Part shown: in pieces, positions 12,610 to 22,883 of the stretch
How the letters are laid out: each line of letters opens with the position of its first letter
Position numbering within the stretch: position 1 is the first letter of the stretch
Origin: Protula sp. h YS-2021
Taxonomy: Eukaryota > Annelida > Polychaeta > Sabellida > Serpulidae
Direction: 5' to 3'
Length of the DNA: 64,000 nucleotides
Assembly: GCA_949752745.1 (NCBI GenBank)
Contig: OX457027.1
Span: 93,567,728-93,631,727, forward strand
Made by a program: the position numbers and the translations under genes
Notes under the pieces: model-generated
The model's input: the letters and a program-made list of their open reading frames with translations, nothing else
The model's database searches: none
What the model was told of the DNA's origin: nothing

Positions 12610-12921
12610 TTGACGTAAAACTTATTCAAACACATGTTTAAATGGTGGGCGCGCGCCATTCCAACAACCTACCTATGCATAAACTACTTTAAAACTAAGA
12701 CATCAAACTGAATCCAACGGTGAAATTTTCATTCAAATCGGTCAACCATAACGAAAGTTATCTTACTTTTAAGTTTAAAAACTTTTAAGGTGAATCCATG
12801 ATGCATACAACCACCGGCGTAAATAGCCTGTGATCACTTAATGTTAAAACTAGATATAAAACTGAATCAAACGGTAAAATTTTCATGCAAATCGCTCAAC
12901 TACAACAAAAGTTATCTCGTT

Positions 12922-14079
12922 TTTGCGTAGCTAAGGTAACTAAGGCGCAAACAAGATGTAACTAAGGCGCAACTAAGGCGTAACTAAGGCGTAACTAAGG
13001 TAACTAAGGCGTAACTAAGGCGTAACTAAGGCGTAACTAAGGTAATTAAGGCGTAACTAAGGCGTAACTAAGGCGTAACTAAGGAAATCAAGGCGTAACT
13101 AAGGCGTAACTTAGGTAACTAAGGCGTAACCAAGGCGTAACTAAGGTAACTAAGGCGTAACTAAGGAGTAACTAAGGTAACTAAGGCGTAACTAAGGTGT
13201 AACCAAGCGTAACTAAGGCGTAACTAAGGTAACTAAGGCGTAACCAAGGTAACTAAGGCGTAACTAAGGCGTAATTAAGGAGTAACTTAGGTAACTAAGG
13301 CGTAACTAAGGTGTAACTACTGTAACCAAGGCGTAACTAAGGCGTAACTAAGGAAATCAAGGCGTAACTAAGGCGTAACTAAGGAAATAAAGGCGTAACT
13401 AAGGCGTAACTAAGGAGTAACTAAGGTAACTAAGGCGTAACTAAGGTAATTAAGGCGTAACTAAGGCGTAACTAAGGCGTAACTAAGGTAACTAAGGCGT
13501 AACTAAGGCGTAACTAGGTAACAAAGGCGTAACTAAGGAGTAACTAAGGTAACTAAGGCGTAACTAAGGTGTAACTACTGTAACCAAGGCGTAACTAAGG
13601 CGTAACTAAGGAAATCAAGGCGTAACTAAGGCGTAACTAAGGAAATAAAGGCGTAACTAAGGCGTAACTAAGGAGTAACTAAGGTAACTAAGGCGTAACT
13701 AAGGTAATTAAGGCGTAACTAAGGCGTAACTAAGGTAACTAAGGCGTAACTAAGGCGTAACTAAGGAGTAACTAAGGTAACTAAGGCGTAACTAAGGTAA
13801 TTAAGGCGTAACTAAGGCGTAACTAAGGCGTAACTAAGGTAACTAAGGCGTAACCAAGGCGTAACTAAGGTAACTAAGGCGTAACTAAGGTGTAACCACT
13901 GTAACCAAGGCGTAACTAAGGCGTAACTAAGGTAACTAAGGCGTAACTAAGGCGTAACTAAGGAGTAACTAAGGTAACTATGGCGTAACTAAGGCATAAC
14001 CAAGGCGTAACTAAGGCGTAACTAAGGCGTAACTAAGGTAACTAAGGCGTAACCAAGGCGTTACTAAGGTGTAACTATG
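12922..14079. repeat. CTAAGGCGTAA array, right arm
   Basis: Mirror of 7954-9112. Confidence 0.95.
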
Positions 14080-14400
14080 ACGTCATTATGACACCTCATG
14101 TCACAATGATTGACAGTATGACGTCATCAAGTGTGGCAGAACCGGCATCACTTCCAGACAGTATGACGTCACTTCCAGACAGTATGACGTCATCAAGTTT
14201 GGCAGAACCATCGTTTTCCCCACGCTCTGAACGAGTGTACTCTAAAAAATTTTTATCGATCGGTTTTTTCCCCACGCTCTGAACGAGTGCACTCTGAAAT
14301 TTTATCGATCGGTTTCCCCCACGCTCTGAACGAGTGCAGTCTGAAATTTATCGTGCATTATAGCCTTACATGGCATGTTTTCACAATACATTCTTGTTCA

Positions 14401-14485
14401 GTCCGGAATAGCTCAGTTGTTAGAGCGTGGGACTCCTGGTCGGACCCATGCTCAGAAGGTTGGTGGTTCGAGCCCCGGGTATGGG
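14401..14485 (+). repeat. tRNA-like (SINE-type) sequence in the right arm
   Basis: Mirror of 7548-7632, with the A-box-like and B-box-like elements on the plus strand. Read through it, a 70-aa ORF is spurious. Confidence 0.55.
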
Positions 14486-14782
14486 CAGCCTACCCCTAAA
14501 CCATAGAGTGTATTATGAATGTGTATTATGAAGGTATGATAGACAGATGGTAGAAGGGACGTCAGTATGACGTCAAAAAGTGGTCTGGAAGTCTCGCTAG
14601 GGTTAGGGTCACATGACCGATGATTGACAGGTCACGTGACTAGTGACGTCATGATGATTGACAGCAGGAGTTCATTGGCTTCATGTTGATTGACTCGGCC
14701 AAACCACTTTCGCTCCAGACAGCATCATCTCAGTATGACGCCATGATGACGTCACAGATGGTCGCGCCTATCCTAACGCTTA

Positions 14783-15050
14783 TCATGACTTCCGGTCCAG
14801 ACATCATGACGTCACTTCCGGTCCAGACATCATGATGTCACTTCCGGTCCAGACATGATGACGTCACTTCCACTCCAGACAGCACTTCCGGTCTAGACAA
14901 CACTTCCGGTCTAGACAGCACTTCCGGTCTAGACAGCACTTCCGGTCCAGACATGATGACGTCACTTCCAGACAGTATGACGTCACTTCCAGACATGATG
15001 ACGTCACTTCCAGACAGTATGACGTCACTTCCAGACATGATGACGTCACA
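14783..15050. repeat. right terminal TGACGTCA / CACTTCCGGTC array
   Basis: Mirror of 6983-7250. Confidence 0.85.
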
Positions 15051-15082
15051 AAGTGCGGTAGAACTGTCCTTTTCACCCTACT

Positions 15083-15088
15083 AATAAG
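15083..15088. repeat. right target-site duplication AATAAG
   Basis: Direct repeat of 6945-6950. Confidence 0.75.
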
Positions 15089-16215
15089 GAATTAAGACTA
15101 TAAGCATTTTCATCAAGAAGCAGAATTTTTCCTGAGACCACTTTTATCAGGTCCTGAACCAATACAAAATAAAAACATAAATAGTGTTTTAATAAATCAA
15201 AGTTGAATAATATTAATTTGCATGAAACTTGAAGTAATAACGCTTACTTGTAAGAAGAAGTGTTGTTCCGATAGATACAACCGTCTGTGTAGTTTGAGTA
15301 TCCGAATGTATTTATCCAGTTTTTGTTTAAACTGCTTTTTTATGTTGCGTAAAAGTGTCTACATAAAGTTCAATTCACAATTGATGACATGTAATATGCC
15401 ACCTCTGTTACCTTCACCAATCCCCAATTAGAATTGCAGTGATGTATAATGTTAGATTTTTAGCATTGAACTAAATAAACCCTTTGCATATCTCCTTTCA
15501 AAAATCGCTGCTGTTTTCCCTTTTTCCTTGAGATTTCTATATTCTGTCAATTTAGTGTTTAGCAATTATTACCTTTATGTTTAAAGTTAACCAAAATTCG
15601 CATGCGAATTTTTTCAAAATGTATTATAAAATTACATGCAATGGAGAGGCGAATGATAAATGATAGATGATGAAATACCACGAGCTCTTGTGCATTGTGT
15701 TCAAAAAACTATATGACTGAGTTTATATTCTATTGTTGCGTAGTGTATGATGCAATAACACGCGTAAAGGTATTACAGTCCGCTAGGGAAGATCAACGAC
15801 TTTTGTTTCCTTGGCTTGCAAAGAATACAGTACGGCCACACTGAACCCACGTGCATAGCTTTGTATACCATGCGCGTGCTTGAGATCGCTGGAAAATATG
15901 AATATAATGATTTTCTTTAATGCACAAGCTGTTCATATAAAAAGACCATAGAACACCAGACAGAAGAGGTTCCACATGCGTTCATGACCTATTCAGTTTT
16001 GATATATGCAGGTCAATTTTACTGTCCCTCGAAGAGAAATAGCCCACTTAGCATGCTGTAGAAAATGCCGTATATTTTGAATTCATAGACGATCAATTTT
16101 AAAACCAAAAAAAAATCATAAAAGAGATTGTCAATAACAATATCTCAACAGTGGGAAGATTTTGCAAATGGCTCGATGTGCGCATGCTTCTGAATATAAA
16201 ATTATTATTTCTCTT
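15089..16215. other. no recognisable gene
   Basis: AT-rich DNA. The two ORFs of 60-70 aa here show no motif that I recognise, and I see no repeat structure. Confidence 0.6.
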
Positions 16216-16227
16216 ACTAAGTTGAAA

Positions 16228-16405
<178 letters not shown>

Positions 16406-16877
16406 TAAACCTGATACTTTAAAATAACTAATGAGAGATTTTAAACAGTAAAATTAAGGGATTTTGCACATAGTGTTTTGCGAAATATAACTATATTTGC
16501 TGTATAAACTAAAAACAAACAAAAATATGTTAATTTTGCGCTTTCTTTGAAATACAAGATGCTGTCTTAACGTTTTGCTCGTAACTGTGACGCAGTATTG
16601 CGCTTCTTGTTGAATGGCTTGAACACTCGCAGGCTGTTGCCCATTCGTTGTTAATTCTTAATAAATAAAAACACACATTCTCCGCAGGCACAAGATAATG
16701 TCAAACGACTGACCGACTGACCAACCCCCCCCCCCCCCCCTCCCCCTGGTGACTGATCAGTACAGGTAGGGCGGGGAAGCGGAAGCGAAAGCGGTGGCCC
16801 AGCGGAAGTGACATCATAATTTGCCCCTGTATCCAGGACATGCAGTCTGTTCTGTATACTGTTGGTAGAGTTATACT

Positions 16878-17362
16878 TATGGCGGTATATTTGAACAAAA
16901 AATCAAAACGTACATGTTGTATATTTTATTTTTTCTCGCGTTCATTTGAATGGCCTCGCGACAATTTTCTTACCCGCGCAACATTTGCATTCCATGTGTT
17001 ATTTGACTATTTATTTCGCGCTCTTTAATTTCGTCATAATTTTTTCGCGCAACATAATTAAACGTCTTGTGTTTTGAAAAACGTTTGTCTGACCATGCGT
17101 TTTATCACGTAATTTAATTTCTTAATTTTGGAACGCGAAAAGTTAATTATAGGGCGCGATAAATTGAATTCATTCTATCATTTATTTTTTAAATAATAAA
17201 AACCACGTGCAGAAATTAATAGTGACTTGGATAACATAAAAATCGGTTCGCGAAAGAATTAAATATCTTCTCATCTATCAATTGCACATAGATACCATAG
17301 CGATCGAAAATGAATGTTGGAGCGCGAACGCCATGAAATTTTTGTACAAATATACCGCCATA
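16878..17362. mobile_element. MITE-like element with TATGGCGGTATATTT ends
   Basis: TATGGCGGTATATTTG at 16878 is repeated inverted at 17362 (CAAATATACCGCCATA). The AT-rich interior has many CGCG motifs and no ORF of note. No clear target duplication was seen. It directly abuts the next inverted-repeat element. Confidence 0.55.
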
Positions 17363-17657
17363 GGGCGATAGTAAGAGGTTTGAGGGGGCCTTAATGACAG
17401 GTTTGATGGGATGGGGGGGGGGGGTGTTAAAAACTTGTACTTGGAAGAAGCAAAAAACCGGAAATGGTCTCTCAGAACGAAACTCTATGTCGACACTCTA
17501 TGACGTTTTAACAGCGCACATTGTCGCACAGACGCGTACAGTATGTATGGCGGTACCATTTCCGGTTTTTGCTTCTTCCAAGTACAAGTTTTTAACACCC
17601 CCCCCCCATCCCATCAAACCTGTCATTCAGGCCCCCTCAAACCTCTTACTATCGCCC
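17363..17657. mobile_element. 295-bp fold-back MITE with about 110-bp inverted repeats
   Basis: GGGCGATAGTAAGAGGTTTG at the left is mirrored by CAAACCTCTTACTATCGCCC at the right. Pairing continues through the poly-G/poly-C runs to the CCGGAAATGG segment. The loop is about 75 bp. No coding sequence. Confidence 0.8.
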
Positions 17658-17679
17658 ACCCCCGCACGTGATCAATGAC

Positions 17680-17972
17680 GTTATAGAGTATCTGTTTTTT
17701 GTTTGTTTGTTTGTTTGTTTTTGTTTTTGTTTGTTTGTTTGTTTGTTTTTTTGGCTTTTTTTTTTTTTTTTGTTGTTGTTTTGTCTTGTTTTGCTTTTTG
17801 AAAATGGAAATGAAAAAAAAAAAAAGACGAAACATGACAACAACTTAATTGAGTATACACATGTTATGTACGTAGTTAATGTTACCACGGTTATACAATC
17901 TATTATGTACTCAGTTTTTCACCTGCATGTTTACAACGTTTCCTTGTTTTTTTTTTTGTTTTTTTTTTTGTT

Positions 17973-18004
<32 letters not shown>

Positions 18005-18022
18005 TCGCTTTTTTTTTTTTGG
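17680..18022. repeat. T-rich tracts with TTTG repeats
   Basis: (GTTT)n and long oligo-T runs, with one oligo-A block at 17812. The ORFs across it are low complexity. Confidence 0.85.
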
Positions 18023-18065
18023 GGGGGGCATTTGATTTGAAAATGTACTCTTTAAAAAATATGGA

Positions 18066-18140
18066 ATACGAGTCTATTATCCGAAGAGGGATTCGAACCC
18101 AGGCCGATATAGAACCTGATCGACTGCGATCCCTATAGCC
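18066..18140 (-). repeat. tRNA-derived sequence, minus strand
   Basis: The minus strand carries the B-box-like GGGTTCGAATCCC about 35 nt after a weak A-box. The oligo-T block upstream on the plus strand would be the poly(A) tail of a minus-strand retroposon, which supports a SINE. Confidence 0.5.
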
Positions 18141-19240
18141 CACGTTTTACCGACGTCGACTGAACGTGGGATTCGCGTGGGAACCGTGGGATAGTATGAC
18201 ACATGGGATTTCCCAAGCATATCCGACGTGGAATTACCGCGGATAATCCCACGGTGGGATTACCCCAGTAAATCCTACGTCGGATATGCGTGGGAAATCC
18301 CCAAGGGAACCCACGGTGGGACTTCCTGCGTGGGATATACGTCTAGTTACCGTGAGAAATACCACCGTGAGATTTCCCCCTTATGTCCACGTTGAATAGA
18401 CGTGGTAATTCTCATGTTAATCCCACGGTGGTGTTCCCCCCATACATCCCACGTGGGAAATGCGTGTTTTTGCCCACGTGTATCCCACGCATATTTAAAT
18501 GGTGGAATCCCACCGTGGAATTTCTCACGCTATTCCAATGTCGGATATACTTGATAAGAACCACGTGTATCCGATGCTTTTTCGGCATATGTGTATCCCA
18601 CGCATTTGTTACATGGGAAATCCCACGATGGGTTTCCCCCCTTCAAATATGCGTGGGATAGACATGGGAAGATCCCTGTACATACCACGGTGTTTTATAC
18701 CACATTAATCCCTTGTCGGATACACGTGCATATTCCCACGCAGGATATACGTCTGCAGTCCCACATGTAATATATGTGGTGTTTTCCCTATGGATCCCAT
18801 GTCTGAGACCAGCGTGGGATGTCCGCCGTGTATCCAACGTGGGACGTCCCGCATGAATCCCACGGTTGTGTTTGCAACCTAAATCCTACGTCTATTAAAT
18901 GCATATAGTCCCACATGGGATATACGTAGGCCGTCCCACATATAATATATGTGGTGTTTTACCAATGGCTCCCATGCGTGGGACCTACGTGGGATGTCCG
19001 CCTTGTATCCAACTTTGGAAGTCCCACTGTGGTGTTCTCAACCGAAATCCCATGCCGGTTACACGCCTATATTCCCACATCAGATGTACGTGGGCCGTCC
19101 AACATATAATATATGCGGTATTTCCCACAATGTTTCCTATGTATGGGCGCTACGTTGGAAGTCCGACGTGTACTCTCCAGGCGACATCCCACATGAACCC
19201 GACTGTGGTTTTTTTTAGTTGGGACTGCGCTGGAAAGGAG
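18140..19240. repeat. degenerate CCCACG/CGTGGG palindromic satellite
   Basis: About 1.1 kb dense in CGTGGGA, TCCCACG, CACGTGGGA and GTGGGATTTCCCAC. The motifs occur in both orientations every 15-30 bp, with a looser higher-order block of about 190 bp (ATGTGGTGTTTTACC-type phrases near 18775, 18950 and 19110). CACGTG E-boxes recur. The ORFs of 60-118 aa here are shadows of the repeat. Confidence 0.85.
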
Positions 19241-19684
19241 TACAAACATAAGTAAACGCAGACGTCCAAGAATATTTTGCTCTGAATGCATATATTTCAT
19301 TTAGCAAAAACAACATCCATCTTCCAGCAATGTACAATTATTTTGAAAAAAACGCAAGAAGTACATAATAGAATTTATGAGCATGCATTAAATACAAATA
19401 TATATTTTGAGAATTAAACATCTGTACAAGTATATACGCAATACAACAAATCGCTTATTTCCAAAAGAAAGTACAAAGAATTCCAAAAATGTGTAAACAA
19501 AGTTACAGCATATCCACTCAGAAGCCGCTTTAAGTAAAGCATCGGACACAACCACTGGCGACCAAGGTTTTGTTTTATCTTTAAACCTTTTTCAAAGTTT
19601 TCAAATACCTCGTATCCCTTTCATCATCGTGCATATACAGTAAAATCCCCGTTAGGTAGCATCTCTGCCCCCTACAGGAGATGT
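19241..19684. other. no recognisable gene
   Basis: AT-rich unique DNA between two repeat blocks. Nothing recognised. Confidence 0.6.
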
Positions 19685-19852
19685 TACTGTACACGCTGTA
19701 GGTTTTTAAAATTACATTTATTTCTTTTTTTTTTTTTTCTTTTTTTTTTTTTTTTCTTTTTTTTTTAAATTTTTTTCTATATTTTTTTGTATTTCCTGTA
19801 TGTCTTGCACAGGAAATCGAACATACATAAAATGTATGTTCGATTTCCTGTA

Positions 19853-19928
<76 letters not shown>

Positions 19929-20152
19929 TCAGCTTGACCTTGCTGTTATGTGGGCATTTTAGACATTGTTATTTTTCGTTGGATCAATTGTATATGCTGT
20001 AATTTTCTTGTATTTATGTTGCATTTTACGTATGTTCGATTTCCTGTACAAAACATACAGGAAATACAAAAAAAATATAGAAAACAAAATTTAAAAAAAA
20101 AATAAATAAATAAATAAATATTATTTTAAAAACCTACAGCGTGTACAGTGTA
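19685..20152. mobile_element. hairpin MITE-like element with central (AT)n
   Basis: TACTGTACACGCTGTAGG at 19685 is inverted at 20134-20152. Internal blocks TGTATTTCCTGTATG and GTATGTTCGATTTCCTG are also inverted across a (TA)n core (19857-19924). A shorter perfect hairpin, AGGAAATCGAACATACAT and its complement, lies at 19812-19850. Confidence 0.75.
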
Positions 20153-20297
20153 TATACTGCGTCATTTTTCCTTTCATTCACTCTCTCATGTACTCACTCA
20201 ATCACTCAGCCATTGACTTGCTCACCCAATCTGTAAACTACTTACTCACACAAGTACACCTCACTTTCTTACTATCACACACTCCAACATATATATA

Positions 20298-21484
20298 TGT
20301 TACAGCGGGTCTGTAGAATCAGCGAATCTTTAGATCCGCTGAAAATTTCAGCAAATCTGTAGATACGCTGGTTCGACCAGCGAATGTATAGATCCGCTGA
20401 AAATTTTAGCGGATCTAACAGATCCGCTGATTTTGGCCCGAGAAAATTCTACAGATCTGCTGAAATGATTGACAAAGCTAAAGTACTGTTGATATTGAGT
20501 ATTGTCATAGTCCATACGACATTGTCATAGCCCAAAAGACATTGTTTTCATTGAAGTGCCATTAGAAGCACATTGATTGCACTTCAATGCTAGTGTTACC
20601 GTCCATGATCGTAGATCAAAGAGCTTTAATTGCAAGCTTCATAACTTGTGATCTTCTTATAAGAAAGCAGTCGTACAAATTATGATTCTACTGGAGTGGT
20701 ATCTGCTGAAAAGTAATTGCAATTTAACAATGCAATGAACATAAATTCGATCTGCTTCGGGTTCTCTAGAGTATATCAATTTGATCTGTGCTCGTTCAAT
20801 TTGATTACCGAAAACGACGTAAAATTAAATGTAGAGCTTTCACTGAGGCAAGCAGTTCAGTTTGAATCAACGTGTGGTGGACAGGGGTTTGTGAAGTGTA
20901 ATTGTGCTGGTAGTAAACGGTGTCAAACAAACAGATGTAAGTGTTTCAAAGCAAAGGTAAAATGTAACTCGAGATGTCACTCTAGCCTGGCGTGTACACA
21001 CAAGATGTAACCCTCCTCAATTGCAATTGGAGCTTCCTTATTGATGAATGAGTTTTTCCAGAGTTGCTGATTTTAATAGCAAATTTTACTTTTAAGTCAT
21101 GATCAAAAGTACTAGTACTTCTATGATCAGTTTTCTTAATTGCAACTGGAGTTTCATTATCGACGAAAGGGTTTCCTAAGAGTTATTGATTGCATGAGTG
21201 AATTTGGCTTTGAAGTAACAATACAGCATTAGTAATAACAGCACCGTTTACACATTAATGCCGTATATTTCGGCCATACTACTCAATATCAACAGTACTT
21301 TAGCTTCATGAGTCATTTCAGCAGATCTGTAGAATTTTCTCGGCCCAAAATCAGCGGGATCTGTTAGATCCGCTAAAATTTTCAGCGGATCTATAGATTC
21401 GCTGGTCGAAACAGCGTATCTACAGATTCGCTGAAATTTTCAGCGGATCTAGAGATTCGCTGATTCTACAGATCTGCTGTAACA
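20298..21484. mobile_element. non-autonomous Ginger-like DNA transposon, about 1.19 kb
   Basis: Terminal inverted repeats of about 204 bp (20298-20501 and 21280-21484) begin TGTTACAGC and end GCTGTAACA, and consist of subrepeats of CAGCGGATCTATAGATTCGCTG type. The flanking tetranucleotides are TATA and TACA. Ginger1 elements are known to have 5'-TGT ends and 4-bp target duplications. Inside is a remnant ORF with the Cys-rich motif that follows integrase domains in Ginger/KRBA2-type proteins. There is no integrase core, so it is an internally deleted copy. Two internal blocks of about 65 bp (21017 and 21136) are a local duplication. Confidence 0.65.
20717..21010 (+). pseudogene. C-terminal Cys-rich fragment of a Ginger-type transposase
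   Basis: The 97-aa ORF ends in a Cys-rich block from about residue 54, GFVKCNCAGSKRCQTNRC followed by KCF and CNSRCHSS, with a closing CTHK. This spacing matches, from memory, the zinc-binding tail seen after the retroviral-type integrase domain in Ginger/GIN and KRAB-A-2-like proteins. Residues before it have no visible DDE motif, so the catalytic region has been deleted. The ORF is confined between the terminal inverted repeats. It could still bind nucleic acid, but no promoter or splice evidence suggests expression. A cellular CXC-domain protein is less likely because of the transposon context. Confidence 0.6.
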
Positions 21485-21619
21485 TACATACATATATACA
21501 AAAAAGGTGGGAGAACACAGGCAATGTTACTGTCACACCACACACACAATGCACTGGGACGTGGGCACGGAATGGAGTCGACTGGTGCACCGGCCTGCCG
21601 GGCAAGGGCTAGGGATTGC

Positions 21620-21735
21620 ACGTAGGTGGACTAGATGGCACAGTGTAAAAATACGTAGGTGGACTAGATGGCATAGTGTAAAAATTCGTATGTACAATGT
21701 TGTTGACTAGATGGCACAGTGTAAAAAGTGAAATG
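21620..21735. repeat. short tandem repeat GTGGACTAGATGGCACAGTG
   Basis: Three to four copies of a 29-35 bp unit (GGTGGACTAGATGGCACAGTGTAAAAAT type), lying between the Ginger-like element and a decayed gene. Confidence 0.8.
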
Positions 21736-21899
21736 TACAATTTTATAGACGGCACAGTTCAATTTTGTTCATAGTGATTTTTTTTGACAATGGTGTTCGG
21801 CTTCAAAATTTTGTTATGTTGCATAACCAAGTGCGTGTCGTTATCAGTTTTTGCGTCAATTTTAAATTTACTGGAATGCCGGATAAAGAATTTCGTTCT

Positions 21900-22232
21900 G
21901 CAGAAGTTGTTGCAAATTCCATCACGAAATGTATTTCCTGTCACAATATCTGCACGTAAACTCTTTTCTGTGTTCCTCCTTGTGTTGCTGTAATGTATCG
22001 TTATCCATGAAAATCTACTTACAAGTTGAACATATGAATACTTCCATCCTCTTTGTGGCACTAGCTGTAGGTTTAGTTTCTTCTGTTGGTCGCTTCTTAT
22101 ATGTTCGTTGCTGTGATGTGGGCTACGGTTGCTCAAAGTCGTCGGAATCATTGAGATGGGGCTCTAATGGCACGATAAATTGTCTTTGTTCTGAAGCTGA
22201 AGTGGATGGTTTTGGCTCTTGCTTTGATGTAG
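21900..22232 (-). pseudogene. decayed C2H2 zinc-finger coding sequence
   Basis: Reading the minus strand from 22232 down gives an open, Ser/Thr/Pro-rich stretch. It leads into FICSTCK-stop-IF...TLQQHKEEH (a C-x2-C-x12-H-x4-H finger) and then EFTCRYCDRKYIS, the start of a second finger that breaks down. Two in-frame TAG codons and a TGA interrupt it: one before the first finger, one inside it and one in the second. It follows the coiled-coil remnant and the JmjC remnant on the same strand, so all three may be parts of one old gene or neighbouring debris. The fingers resemble standard C2H2 types but not closely those of the palindromic element. Confidence 0.55.
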
Positions 22233-22454
22233 TCTTCTTACTAAAAGTACACTATATATTTATATATTTATATACATGTATATTATATTATGTATATTTT
22301 TTTAATCATTTACATTGCTTTTTACATTGCCTATAACTTTCGGGGAACACACCTTTTCACTCTCTTTTTTTTAAATTAATTTGCATTGCTTTTTACATGG
22401 CCTTTAACAATGAGCGGTTAAATATTTAACTTGCTACGTATCCTTTAATTACAC

Positions 22455-22692
22455 ACACCTTTTTGCTTCTTTCAATTCAAATCTCATCACTGCCAACTGT
22501 GCTAACAGCGCCTCATTCTAATCTTTCAGTCTGTTGGATTCCTCTTCCAGTCTGTCCGCCTTGCGCTTATTCTCCTTGGCTTGTTGCTTTTGTTCCTCAA
22601 GTTCCCGTTGCTTTTTCGGCTTTTTCTTTTTTCTTCATTTCTTTTCTGGGCTTCTTCCTTATGGGCCTCGACTTCTATTGTTTTCTGAAATA
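22455..22692 (-). pseudogene. coiled-coil exon remnant
   Basis: After a TTATTTCAG acceptor at about 22693 the minus strand reads KTIEVEAHKEEAQKRNEEK, then with one frame change KKPKKQRELEEQKQQAKENK and a Glu/Lys/Arg/Leu-rich heptad-like continuation. One in-frame TAG splits it (...RLKD-stop-NEALL...). The composition is a typical long coiled coil. The frameshift and stop indicate decay. It may have linked the JmjC-like and C2H2 remnants on either side. No function can be assigned alone. Confidence 0.5.
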
Positions 22693-22883
22693 ACACAATA
22701 AATGTTCAACATTTCACTAATTCAAGGCCTATATGCACTACACAAAATTTAGCTGTATTTTTCTCTTTCATTTACGGCCTTATCTCGTTGTGCCTCTCCA
22801 TGTTTTCCGTTGAAGCTGAGACTACGTACTTTTCAACAATTATTATATAATAGTTATGCAAGGGAACAACGTTTTTTCTATTG

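Larger units (their letters stand above)
6951..15082. mobile_element. 8.13-kb fully palindromic mobile element with 6-bp target duplication
   Basis: The whole element is one inverted repeat. Position x in the left arm pairs with 22034-x near the centre and 22033-x outside about 8.5 kb, so one single-base indel is the only length difference between arms. Termini are AGTAGGGTGAAAAGGACAG and its complement. Symmetry stops exactly at 6951/15082, where unrelated host flanks begin with a shared AATAAG. Outward from the centre each arm carries: CRE-octamer cluster, self-complementary 9-mer array, TATA box, C2H2 gene, poly(A) signal, ACTTAAATAC array, long 9-mer array, TTACGCCTTAG array, tRNA-like sequence, and a terminal CRE/GGACCGGAAGTG array. 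There is no transposase, integrase or polymerase, so it is non-autonomous. The 6-bp duplication and 5'-AG ends suggest mobilisation by a Maverick/Polinton-type integrase; that affinity is inference. Confidence 0.85.
11030..15082 (-). repeat. right arm of the giant inverted repeat (about 4,053 bp)
   Basis: Reverse complement of the left arm. One base shorter than the left arm, from an indel in the TTACGCCTTAG array. Confidence 0.95.

Noticed and set aside
14401..14485. Functional tRNA gene
   Set aside because: A- and B-boxes are present but the T-stem does not pair and no good cloverleaf forms, so it is called tRNA-derived only.
14590..14612. GGGTTAGGG telomere-like motif (also mirrored near 7430)
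   Set aside because: A single occurrence of the motif per arm, not an array. Likewise (GTTA)n at 54312 is not a known telomere unit.
6951..15082. Palindrome as an assembly or missed-adapter artefact
   Set aside because: An artefactual mirror would also mirror host flank or show no insertion signature. Here symmetry stops exactly at element termini, different host sequences lie on each side, and a 6-bp direct duplication flanks it. Raw long reads would still be the final test.
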